From NCBI GenBank assembly GCA_012841145.1, contig DUVH01000031.1, positions 1 to 37,511 of the forward strand: a stretch of DNA of 37,511 nt, written 5' to 3'. Position 1 is the stretch's first letter, and every line of letters begins with the position of its first letter. The notes under the pieces are model-generated. The model saw nothing but the letters and a program-made list of their open reading frames with translations, ran no database searches and was not told the DNA's origin. The stretch comes from Clostridiaceae bacterium. GTDB taxonomy: Bacteria > Bacillota > Clostridia > Saccharofermentanales > DTU023. Positions 1 to 9,218 of this stretch are shown here, one piece after another. The position numbers and the translations under genes were made by a program.

Positions 1-1569
1 AAGAATTATCACCGTATCCGCTCTTGCGCCCTGACGGGATTGGACGGCATCGTCGTAGAGATAGAAGTGTCGGTGTTGCCCGGACTCCCAAGATTTGAGG
101 TCACGGGAAGAGGCGACAATTCGATCAGAGAATCTCGCGATCGAGTGCGTGCAGCCATTCGGCACAGCGGTTATGATTTTCCAAAAGGGCGTGTCATCGC
201 GAGTTACGCCCCCGCCTCGCTGCCAAAGCAGGGGAGCGCATTCGATCTCCCGCTCGCGCTCGCAGTATTGACGTCGTCGAAACAAGCCGTTCGACAGGCG
301 GAAACTTCCGAGACTGCAGCTTTCGGGGAGTTGTCGCTTAATGGGGAAGTCAGATACGTACACGGCGCGCTCGGCCGTCTCCTTACCCTAAGAGAGAAGG
401 GGATTCGTCATGTTATCGGTCCGTCCGCCTGTGCAAGTGAAGCCAAAGCAGTCAACTCGATTCAATTTGAGGGCGTTGACACGCTGAAGGAAGCCGTTCT
501 GAGATACTCCGGCGTTAAATCCCGAATTAAATCATCTGAACCTTCTGCGGCAGATGAGACCGATGACATTGAGACCGGAGAGGCCTTTAGGTTGATACGC
601 GGTCAGACGGAAGGGATTCGCGCGTGTACGATTGCGGCTGCCGGATGGCACCCGATCCTGCTTATGGGTGCGCCGGGTTGCGGCAAGACGACTCTCGCGT
701 CGGCGATACCCGACATCCTGCCGCCACTCACTGAAGAGGAGTCGCTTGAAATTTCGAGAATCTACAGCGTCACGGGAAATGCGTCTGATACGGGAGGTTT
801 GCTGAAAAGAAGACCTTTTCGCCAGACACATCATACTGTTACGCAAGGCGCTCTGATCGGAGGCGGTATCGTTCCGAGTCCGGGTGAATGTACTCTTGCG
901 CATCGCGGAGTTCTTTTTCTCGATGAAGTGACGGAGATCCAGCCGCGTGTCCTCGACGCATTGCGCGAGCCTCTCGAAACCGGAAAGATCCATCTGGCAC
1001 GTGCCGATTGGAAGGCGGAATTTCCGGCAGACTTTCTTTTTGTTGCGGCGTGCAACCCGTGTCGATGCGGCTACTTGTTGGAGTCTCATAGCGTCTGTCG
1101 TTGTGACGATGCCGCCGTTCGACGGCACTTATCACGTATCAGCGGACCTCTCTTCGATCGATTCGATCTCGTTGTCTCCTTGACGCGAGTCGATACGAGC
1201 GACTTATTGGCCGTTCCCGATTTTGATTCAGAGTTATCGTTTAAGTATGCGTCCGATGTGAGAAAACGTATTGCCGGTGCGTGGGAGATGCAAAGAGAAC
1301 GGGCACAGAAACGTGGGATCGGCAATTTCCATAACGCAAAAGCTCAGGTTCCCGATCCTGAGCGCTACTTTCAAGTCAGCGACAAGGCGATGAAGTTTGC
1401 AGCCGATATCGCAGACAAATCTCATATTTCAGTTCGATCATTTTTCTCGATGCTTCGCATCGCGAGAACAATCGCTGATCTTGACCGGCATGAGTTCGTC
1501 AGGGAGATCGATATTGCCGAAGCTTGCCACTATAAGGCGCGATTGCCGTTCGCGTCTCCACACAACTGA
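1..1569 (+). CDS. comM: ComM/YifB-family Mg-chelatase-like AAA+ ATPase (5' end cut off by window)
   Basis: AAA+ ATPase of the YifB/ComM family; in naturally transformable bacteria ComM is a helicase that promotes branch migration during uptake of DNA. The reading frame is open from base 1 (Arg-Ile-Arg-Ser-Cys-Ala-Leu-Thr-Gly-Leu), which matches the family N-terminus, so only a few codons are missing upstream; a TTG at 40 is internal. An N-terminal Lon-S5-like domain is followed by the chelatase AAA+ core: Walker A GAPGCGKTT from about base 667, Walker B LFLDEVTE near base 914, a CNPCRCG segment near base 1051, and the C-terminal helical domain. Its TGA lies 13 bases before the dprA ATG, so the two are probably co-transcribed. 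This pairing is common in Clostridia and points to DNA processing. The family call is firm; a competence role is inferred. Confidence 0.93.
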   Translation, partial: KNYHRIRSCALTGLDGIVVEIEVSVLPGLPRFEVTGRGDNSIRESRDRVRAAIRHSGYDFPKGRVIASYAPASLPKQGSAFDLPLALAVLTSSKQAVRQAETSETAAFGELSLNGEVRYVHGALGRLLTLREKGIRHVIGPSACASEAKAVNSIQFEGVDTLKEAVLRYSGVKSRIKSSEPSAADETDDIETGEAFRLIRGQTEGIRACTIAAAGWHPILLMGAPGCGKTTLASAIPDILPPLTEEESLEISRIYSVTGNASDTGGLLKRRPFRQTHHTVTQGALIGGGIVPSPGECTLAHRGVLFLDEVTEIQPRVLDALREPLETGKIHLARADWKAEFPADFLFVAACNPCRCGYLLESHSVCRCDDAAVRRHLSRISGPLFDRFDLVVSLTRVDTSDLLAVPDFDSELSFKYASDVRKRIAGAWEMQRERAQKRGIGNFHNAKAQVPDPERYFQVSDKAMKFAADIADKSHISVRSFFSMLRIARTIADLDRHEFVREIDIAEACHYKARLPFASPHN

Positions 1570-1582
1570 GGTTTGGAACGTG

Positions 1583-2707
1583 ATGCGAACGAGATGGATC
1601 ATCGCAACGGCGTTTACTAGAGCCGCATCATCACTTCGTATCTCGCAACGGGAGCGGGCGATTATCATAAAGAGGGCGGAAGGACTTGATGGCCTGGAGG
1701 AGCAACTTCTTGAGGCGAGAAATGAATCTTCACGTCATGCCGAGCTCTATCGAGAGTTCATAAATGAACTCTCCGACGCGAATTCTTCGCAACTGAGTGA
1801 CCGCGATTGCGTCATCACGATCGTTGATTCCGAGTATCCGCAACGACTTCTTCACACCGACCAGCCTCCTTCCATATTGTTCTGCAGAGGTGAAAACCTC
1901 GCTATACTGAATGACGCATTTCTCGTCACGGTGATCGGCACGCGTAATCCTTCTTTTTATGGATTGGAAGTGACGAATAAATTATGCGCTGAATTGGTGC
2001 GCCGCGGTATTACGATCGTATCGGGAGGAGCACGCGGCATCGACGGGCAGGCGCATAAAGCGGCGATAAAAGGAGGAACGGCGACCGTCTCCGTCCTTGG
2101 CTGCGGCATCGATGTGACGTATCCTAAAGAACACTCCAATCTCTTTGAGAAGATTTCACGGATCGGCGTTCTCATCTCGGAATACAGTTCGGGCACCATG
2201 CCGCGCAGACATCACTTTCCGGCCAGAAATCGTATTTTGGCGGGTCTGAGTGATGCCGTACTCGTGACGGAAGCATCGCGATTCAGCGGAACTTTGATTA
2301 CTGCTGGTTTTGCAGCCGATTACGGTCGAGACGTCTGTGCTGTTCCCGGATCGATCTTGAGCGGATCAAGCCGCAGCTGTCACGATCTAATCCGCGAGGG
2401 CGCCGTTATCGTCGAATCGATCGATGACATCCCGCAGATACCCGCTCACCCTGCATACTGTAACGAATCGGACAGTCCGAAAAGTAAATCGGAGCGATCT
2501 GCCCGGGCTCTGAATGTACATATCGATTTAGGTGAAGATGAGCTGTGTATTCTCAATCTTTTAGATTCCGCTCCCCGTACTCTCCACGCCTTGTCAGAGC
2601 ACTGTCGACTTGATCTTCGTGCAACGGCCCTATCTTTGGCGACCTTGCAAAGCAAGGGGTTCGTACAGCTTTATCGAGGCCTATATGTCCGTTCAGGCGG
2701 CAATTGA
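1583..2707 (+). CDS. dprA: DNA processing protein DprA (Smf)
   Basis: DprA binds incoming single-stranded DNA and loads RecA during transformation. The frame is open well upstream, but ATG 1583 (or the adjacent GTG 1580) is chosen because it follows the comM stop, a GAGG lies about 10 bases upstream, and the protein (374 aa) has normal family length. An N-terminal helical part is followed by the Rossmann-like core: VIGTRNPSFYG, then SGGARGIDGQAH around residues 147-160, then HHFPARNRILAGLSDAVLVTEA, all hallmark DprA motifs. The C-terminal 60 residues resemble the winged-helix DML1-like domain. It follows comM directly and precedes topA, which has its own promoter. Identification is secure from motifs; activity in competence is inferred. 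Confidence 0.94.
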   Translation: MRTRWIIATAFTRAASSLRISQRERAIIIKRAEGLDGLEEQLLEARNESSRHAELYREFINELSDANSSQLSDRDCVITIVDSEYPQRLLHTDQPPSILFCRGENLAILNDAFLVTVIGTRNPSFYGLEVTNKLCAELVRRGITIVSGGARGIDGQAHKAAIKGGTATVSVLGCGIDVTYPKEHSNLFEKISRIGVLISEYSSGTMPRRHHFPARNRILAGLSDAVLVTEASRFSGTLITAGFAADYGRDVCAVPGSILSGSSRSCHDLIREGAVIVESIDDIPQIPAHPAYCNESDSPKSKSERSARALNVHIDLGEDELCILNLLDSAPRTLHALSEHCRLDLRATALSLATLQSKGFVQLYRGLYVRSGGN

Positions 2708-2752
2708 GAATAAGTTTATCGATTTTTATCTATGTCTATTCTTATCTTTGCT

Positions 2753-2783
2753 TTGACAGCATCGTTTTTCTGATGTATATAAT
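2753..2783 (+). promoter_or_regulatory. Sigma-A-type promoter of topA
   Basis: Perfect -35 TTGACA at 2753-2758; the -10 is TATATA at 2776-2781 (17-bp spacer) or the overlapping TATAAT at 2778-2783 (19-bp spacer). It lies in the AT-rich gap between dprA and topA, about 30 bases before the topA start. No terminator is visible for dprA. Confidence 0.72.
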
Positions 2784-2812
2784 GTTTGACTTCAGACAGG
2801 AGAGAGAACTGA

Positions 2813-4990
2813 ATGAGCAATCGAACATTAGTGGTGGTGGAATCGCCTGCCAAAGCAAAGACAATCGCGCGGTATCTCGGACAATCTTATGATGTCAGAT
2901 CCTCGGTTGGACATATCCGTGATCTTCCAACTTCAACCATAGGCGTCGACATCAAGAATAACTTTAATCCGATGTACATCACCATGCCGGGAAAAGATAA
3001 GATCGTCCGCGAGTTGAGAGGCGCGGCGGAAAAAGCTGACCGCATTCTGCTCGCGACGGACCCTGACCGCGAGGGGGAGGCGATCGCATGGCATATAGCG
3101 CATTTGCTCAACATAGAGCCGGAGGATTCGTGTCGTATCGCCTTTCACGAAATCACGGGAAAGGCCGTCAAAGAAGCGATCGATCACCCGCGCCCCATCG
3201 ACATCAATCTTGTCAATGCACAGCAGTCGAGGCGCATTTTGGACAGACTCGTCGGTTATGAGCTGAGTCCCTTGCTCTGGCAAAAAATCAGAAGAGGCCT
3301 CTCTGCCGGCCGCGTTCAATCGGTCGCGACGCGACTCGTTGTCATGCGTGAGCGCGAAATTGACGCTTTTGTACCTGAGGAGTACTGGAAGCTGCGGGCA
3401 TTGTTGAAGCAGAAAGCTGATGATGCATCGTTTTCCTCACTTTATCAGGGCGTGAAAAAAAACGGTCGCGTGTCGCGCGTCAAGTTATCTTCAAAGGATG
3501 ATCTCGATAAGCTGCTCGATGAGTTGAAAGGAAAAGAGTATCTCGTCGATCTCGTTAAACCTGGTGTACGAAAGCGCCGACCTTACGCTCCCTTCACGAC
3601 GAGCACACTGCAGCAGGCAGGATCCCGCACGCTGGGGTTTACTTCGAATCGTACGATGCGCGCCGCGCAAACGCTCTATGAAGGATTGACTCTGGGACCT
3701 CACGGCCATACGTCGCTCGTGACGTACATTCGCACCGACTCCGTCCGTGTCTCGGCCGATGCCGTTGAGTCAGCAAGAGAATTGATACGGTCGACGTATG
3801 GAGACGCATATTTGCCTAAGAAAGCTCCATTTTATAAGAATAAAAGCAGCGCTCAAGACGCTCACGAAGCGATACGTCCCTCCCATTTTGACTTGCCTCC
3901 GTCAAGGGTGCGCGAATACTTGTCAAATGATCAGTATAAAATCTACGAACTGATCTGGAACCGATTCATTTCATCGCAGATGGAGCCTGCTGTTTACGAA
4001 CGTGTTACTGTTGATATTTTGGCGGATCATCATCTTTTCCGGTCGAGAGGCGAGAGACTCACTTTCCCCGGCTGGCTCCGAGTTTACGGCGTAACGGAGT
4101 CCGAGAAACAAGACCGGGAGAAGAAAGAGAATCGCGACGATGACGATGAACCTGATATTGTCGACCTTCCCGACTTGAAAGAAGGCGAGTGTCTCTTGCT
4201 TGATAAACTCGTACCTGAGCAGAAGTTCACGCAGCCGCCGCCTCGATACACGGAGGCTTCGCTCATCAGCGCAATGGAAGAACTCGGTATCGGGCGTCCG
4301 TCGACGTATGCGCCGACAATCTCGACGCTTTTTGATCGACTATACGTTGAACGTGATGGACGACAGATCAAACCGACAGAATTAGGCGTGACGGTCACCA
4401 CGATGCTTGAAGAGAACTTTCCCGACATCGTCGATACTGATTTTACTGCCGAGCTTGAAAAAGAGCTTGATGAGGTCGAGTCAGGTGAACAGGACTGGGT
4501 AGAACTCCTAGAGACGTTTTACGGTCCTTTCCACCAAGATGTCGTCAAGGCGAAGAAGACGGTTGAAAAAATTGTTATTGAGGATGAGCCAACGGGCAGG
4601 AAGTGTCCCGCGTGCGACGAGGGTGATCTTGTGATTCGCGTCGGCCGCTACGGTAAGTTTATCGCCTGTACGCGCTACCCCGATTGCAAATACACGGAGG
4701 CGATTTCAGAAGAGACGAAATCGCACTGTCCGAAATGTCAGTCTCCGATTCGAGTTCGCAAGATACGGCGCGGTAATCAGCTGTTCTTCTGTGATAAGAC
4801 GAACGACGCTGACTGCGATTTTACGAGTTTTGATTTGCCGATTGACGGCAAGACATGTGACGCGTGCGGCAGCTATATGGTTCAAAGGAGATTCCGCGGA
4901 CGTCTTTACGAGCGATGCGGAAACAAAGAGTGCCCGACGAACGCAAAAAAGAAAAAGACGACGAAGAAGAAAAAGGAAGCGAAAGCGTGA
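2813..4990 (+). CDS. topA: DNA topoisomerase I (type IA)
   Basis: Type IA topoisomerase that relaxes negative supercoils through a 5'-phosphotyrosyl intermediate. The 725-residue protein starts at an ATG preceded by AGGAGAG. The TOPRIM domain opens with LVVVESPAKAKTIARYLG and contains the metal-binding DPDREGEAIAWH. The catalytic tyrosine is Tyr305 in TYIRTDSVRVS. After the clamp domains come three four-cysteine zinc ribbons (from CPACDEGDL, CPKCQSPI and CDACGSYM) and a lysine-rich tail, the usual layout for Firmicute TopA. An acidic stretch (about residues 440-455) interrupts the core. The TGA stop overlaps the GTG start of the next gene (GTGA, 4 bp), indicating translational coupling to the tRNA-modification fusion gene. 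Confidence 0.97.
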   Translation: MSNRTLVVVESPAKAKTIARYLGQSYDVRSSVGHIRDLPTSTIGVDIKNNFNPMYITMPGKDKIVRELRGAAEKADRILLATDPDREGEAIAWHIAHLLNIEPEDSCRIAFHEITGKAVKEAIDHPRPIDINLVNAQQSRRILDRLVGYELSPLLWQKIRRGLSAGRVQSVATRLVVMREREIDAFVPEEYWKLRALLKQKADDASFSSLYQGVKKNGRVSRVKLSSKDDLDKLLDELKGKEYLVDLVKPGVRKRRPYAPFTTSTLQQAGSRTLGFTSNRTMRAAQTLYEGLTLGPHGHTSLVTYIRTDSVRVSADAVESARELIRSTYGDAYLPKKAPFYKNKSSAQDAHEAIRPSHFDLPPSRVREYLSNDQYKIYELIWNRFISSQMEPAVYERVTVDILADHHLFRSRGERLTFPGWLRVYGVTESEKQDREKKENRDDDDEPDIVDLPDLKEGECLLLDKLVPEQKFTQPPPRYTEASLISAMEELGIGRPSTYAPTISTLFDRLYVERDGRQIKPTELGVTVTTMLEENFPDIVDTDFTAELEKELDEVESGEQDWVELLETFYGPFHQDVVKAKKTVEKIVIEDEPTGRKCPACDEGDLVIRVGRYGKFIACTRYPDCKYTEAISEETKSHCPKCQSPIRVRKIRRGNQLFFCDKTNDADCDFTSFDLPIDGKTCDACGSYMVQRRFRGRLYERCGNKECPTNAKKKKTTKKKKEAKA

Positions 4991-7410
4991 GATTGACGGT
5001 TGTAGGCGCAGGACTCGCCGGAGCGGAAGCGGCGTTGACCGGCGCATCGTTCGGCGCCAAGGTGACGCTGATTGACAGTAAGCCGGGTACTCGATCTCCG
5101 GCTCATGCGTCGGAATATTTCGCTGAGCTCGTCTGCAGCAATTCCTTTAAATCTGATCGTATTGACACGGCTCAGGGGCTTCTCAAAAATGAACTTCGCT
5201 CGATGGGCTCACATCTCATCGCGTTAGCCGACAAAACGTCCGTCCCCGCGGGCGGCGCTCTGGCCGTCGACCGCGACAAGTTCGCGAAACTCGTCACGGA
5301 TACCATCTCCAGACACCCGAATATCCGTGTTATTGAGAAGACGGTCTCGCACCTAGACGATGTCCCGGAAGGAGATGCCGTCATCATCGCGACGGGGCCG
5401 CTTACGTCAGGTTCGCTTTACGAATCGATTGAGGAGATGACGGGAATGGGCGGAATGCATTTTTACGATGCCGTCGCGCCCATCATCGACGTTTCCACAC
5501 TCGATCGTGAGCATACGTTTGTCGCTTCTCGATACGGGAAGGGCGGCGATGATTACATCAACTGTCCTTTGAATGAAGACGAATACACGGCGTTTCGCGA
5601 GGCGCTCGTGAAATCCGAAAAAGCGCCCGTACGCGATTTTGATCGAGTCTACTTTAAGGACTGCCAACCCGTTGAAGCATTGGCCGAGCGCGGAATCGAT
5701 ACGCTGAGGTACGGACCTTTTCGCCCCGTTGGCTTGATCGATCCTAAGACGGGGAAGAGGCCGTATGCATGTCTTCAGCTCCGTCGTGAAGACAAAGAGG
5801 GAACAATGGTCTCGCTCGTTGGGTGCCAGACAAGACTGACATTTCCCGAACAGCGGCGCGTCTTCAGGATGATTCCTGCACTCAAAAATATAGAGATACT
5901 CCGTTACGGCGTCATGCATCGCAACTCGTTTTTGAACGGACCGTCCGTTCTTCTGAACGGATTTCAATCTCGAAATATCCCGCGTCTTTACTTTGCAGGC
6001 CAACTCTCGGGCCTTGAGGGGTACGTCGAAGCGATCGCATCGGGGTTGATGGCTGCCATTTCCGCTATCGGTGCCGCAAAATCGCTCTCACAAGTGGAGA
6101 TCGAATCGATGATTCCGATGCGTGAAACGATGATGGGTGCGCTTGCGCACTGGGTCTCGAGTTCTAATGAAGAAACTTTCCAGCCGATGAACGCCAATTA
6201 CGGGCTTTTACCTTTGCCGGATGAGCTTGGCCGAGTAAAAAAGAAAGACCGGCCTCACGTACGCGCACGGCGATCAAAGACGGCGATGGCCAAGACGATC
6301 ACGGCGATCAAGTCGCTGCTTGGCGATTTACCTCAAATGCAACTTGAGAAGAATGACGATATCGATCTCTTGACGTCGTCGTATCTTTATGATTTGCCTC
6401 CGGAGCTGATCGCCAACAGACCTGCGGAAAAGCGTGACGGGAGCAGACTGCTCGTCATGAGGAGCGGGATACCGATCGAGCATCGACTTTTTTCTGCCTT
6501 GCCGACTTACTTAATGCCGGGCGACTGTCTCGTTCTTAACGATACGCGCGTCATACCCGCTCGCATCTTCGGGAGACGCGATCCGACGGGTGCGAGGCTT
6601 GAATTTCTTCTTCTTAGGCGTATTGAGGGCAATATATGGAAAACACTCGTCAAACCGGCACGCCGTGCGCGCAAAGGTGAACGCGTCATCTTCTCCGATG
6701 GAGGGCCGGAGTGTCTTATTCTCAATGTAGAGCCTGACGGTACGCGTATTGTCGAGTTTTTCCCAGATGGCGACTTTTACGCCTGGCTCGAGCGGGTTGG
6801 AGAGATGCCGACGCCTCCCTATATCAAGGAGAAACTTGAAGAACCGGAGCGCTACCAGACAGTCTACGCTCGAGAACAAGGTTCGGCAGCGGCGCCGACG
6901 GCAGGACTTCATTTCACCGAGGAACTGCTTCGCGAGATTGAGGCAAAGGGTATAAAGATAGCGCGCCTGACGCTCCATGTCGGACTGGGCACGTTCAGGC
7001 CGGTGAAGGAAGAATTAATTACCGATCACAAGATGCACGAGGAGTGGTATGTGCTCAATGAGGGGGCAGCCCGGAAAATCTCTGAGACGAAGGATGCGGG
7101 CGGTCGCGTCATCGCCGTCGGCACGACGAGCTGTCGCGTGCTCGAAAGTGTTGCTATTGCACAAGGATACGGCGACAACGATGTGTCGCTGAGACCGATG
7201 ACGGGTGAAACGGATCTCTTTATCTATCCCGGATTCAGATTCCGCGTAGTCGATGCGATGATCACAAATTTTCATCTGCCCGGCTCGACCTTGCTCATGC
7301 TCGTCGCGGCGCTCATGGGACGCGAGGCGATACTCAGCACGTATCGCGAAGCCGTAGAGGAGAGGTACCGATTCTTCAGTTTCGGTGACGCAATGCTCCT
7401 GCTCCCGTAA
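4987..7410 (+). CDS. trmFO-queA: In-frame fusion of TrmFO (tRNA m5U54 methyltransferase) and QueA (tRNA ribosyltransferase-isomerase)
   Basis: One uninterrupted frame encodes two enzymes. The GTG at 4987 is chosen because it starts the FAD-binding motif (VVGAGLAGAEAA), overlaps the topA stop by 4 bp and follows an AAGGAA; an ATG at 4864 lies inside topA. Residues 1 to about 445 are TrmFO, the folate- and FAD-dependent enzyme making m5U54 in the T-loop; the two cysteines known from TrmFO are present (Cys50 in LVCSNSF, Cys226 in FKDCQPVE). Residues from about 455 to 807 are QueA, which transfers the ribosyl part of AdoMet to preQ1 at position 34: LYDLPPELIANRPAEKRDGS, VLNDTRVIPARI, TPPYI, YQTVYA, AAPTAGLHFT and AVGTTSCRVLE are all there. 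No stop separates the halves; an in-frame ATG at 6337 could serve as an internal QueA start but lacks a convincing ribosome binding site. tgt follows. Confidence 0.9.
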   Translation: MRLTVVGAGLAGAEAALTGASFGAKVTLIDSKPGTRSPAHASEYFAELVCSNSFKSDRIDTAQGLLKNELRSMGSHLIALADKTSVPAGGALAVDRDKFAKLVTDTISRHPNIRVIEKTVSHLDDVPEGDAVIIATGPLTSGSLYESIEEMTGMGGMHFYDAVAPIIDVSTLDREHTFVASRYGKGGDDYINCPLNEDEYTAFREALVKSEKAPVRDFDRVYFKDCQPVEALAERGIDTLRYGPFRPVGLIDPKTGKRPYACLQLRREDKEGTMVSLVGCQTRLTFPEQRRVFRMIPALKNIEILRYGVMHRNSFLNGPSVLLNGFQSRNIPRLYFAGQLSGLEGYVEAIASGLMAAISAIGAAKSLSQVEIESMIPMRETMMGALAHWVSSSNEETFQPMNANYGLLPLPDELGRVKKKDRPHVRARRSKTAMAKTITAIKSLLGDLPQMQLEKNDDIDLLTSSYLYDLPPELIANRPAEKRDGSRLLVMRSGIPIEHRLFSALPTYLMPGDCLVLNDTRVIPARIFGRRDPTGARLEFLLLRRIEGNIWKTLVKPARRARKGERVIFSDGGPECLILNVEPDGTRIVEFFPDGDFYAWLERVGEMPTPPYIKEKLEEPERYQTVYAREQGSAAAPTAGLHFTEELLREIEAKGIKIARLTLHVGLGTFRPVKEELITDHKMHEEWYVLNEGAARKISETKDAGGRVIAVGTTSCRVLESVAIAQGYGDNDVSLRPMTGETDLFIYPGFRFRVVDAMITNFHLPGSTLLMLVAALMGREAILSTYREAVEERYRFFSFGDAMLLLP

Positions 7411-8577
<1,167 letters not shown>

Positions 8578-8691
8578 TGTCATATTTGTGGTACACTCTT
8601 TGAGTGTCCGATGATTCGCGGGTTTTACGAATGGCAAGTCAGCGCGTCACGACAGCACCAAATAGAGATGTCAATTCCAAGGAGGATCATG

Positions 8692-9039
8692 ATGACCCAG
8701 TTATATCGTTTCGTACTTGAGGCGGCAGCCGAAGAAACCAAGAAGTCGGGAGGGGCTCTCGGCATGCTTACTGCCTTCCTTCCGTTTATATTGATAATCG
8801 GCGTGATGTATTTCTTCACGATCCGACCGCAGAAAAAGCGCGAGAAAGAACTGAAGGCAAAGCTTGAGAAGATGAAGCCCGGCGACAAGGTGATGTCCAT
8901 CGGCGGTATTGTCGGTCGCATCGCCAATATTTCCGGAGATGAAGTAACGATCTATTCCGGTGTTGCCAACACAATGCTGACGTTTAAGAAGTCGGCTATC
9001 AGCACTGTGATTCCTCAAGGATCCGAGGAGGAAGCATAA
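8692..9039 (+). CDS. yajC: Preprotein translocase accessory subunit YajC
   Basis: Small single-span membrane protein that associates with SecDF and SecYEG. The frame is open from 8611, but GGAGG at 8681-8685 points to the ATG pair at 8689/8692; 8692 has the better spacing and gives 115 aa. A short N-terminus is followed by one hydrophobic segment (about residues 17-38, ending FFTIRPQKKREKE), then a charged stretch and the conserved GDKVMSIGGIVGRI. It is the usual neighbour of tgt. The secDF genes that normally follow are absent; dnaG comes next. The tgt-yajC gap (about 110 bp) holds only a weak 6-bp stem. Confidence 0.9.
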   Translation: MTQLYRFVLEAAAEETKKSGGALGMLTAFLPFILIIGVMYFFTIRPQKKREKELKAKLEKMKPGDKVMSIGGIVGRIANISGDEVTIYSGVANTMLTFKKSAISTVIPQGSEEEA

Positions 9040-9093
9040 CGACGACCTCGTTTTGCGCTCAGACGCAATTCAACGTGATTTTTATTCTTTTTA

Positions 9094-9126
9094 CGACCGG
9101 ACAGCGCAGGGAACGCCGTCCGGTCG
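9094..9126. repeat. Perfect 9-bp inverted repeat between yajC and dnaG
   Basis: CGACCGGAC (9094-9102) and GTCCGGTCG (9118-9126) are perfect inverted copies with a 15-base loop. There is no T-tract after it on the plus strand, so it is not a standard intrinsic terminator; a T-rich run precedes it instead. It could stabilise the yajC mRNA 3' end or be a protein site just upstream of the dnaG promoter. Confidence 0.5.
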
Positions 9127-9135
9127 CGCTATAAT

Positions 9136-9164
9136 TAGTCATGATTCCCCGTATCTGGTATAAT
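9136..9164 (+). promoter_or_regulatory. Candidate promoter of the dnaG-rpoD-trmK operon
   Basis: A perfect -10 TATAAT at 9159-9164 with a 4/6 -35 match (TAGTCA, 9136-9141) at 17-bp spacing, about 50 bases before dnaG. Another TATAAT at 9130-9135 lacks a good -35. Assignment is by motif only. Confidence 0.5.
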
Positions 9165-9218
9165 TCTTGTTCAACGGCACAACGGCACGCGTAGGCGCAA
9201 GAGCGGAGCGTAGGATCT

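Noticed and set aside
2704-2892. 62-codon plus-strand frame before topA
   Set aside because: Contains the topA promoter and ribosome binding site and runs into topA in another frame; no start signal.
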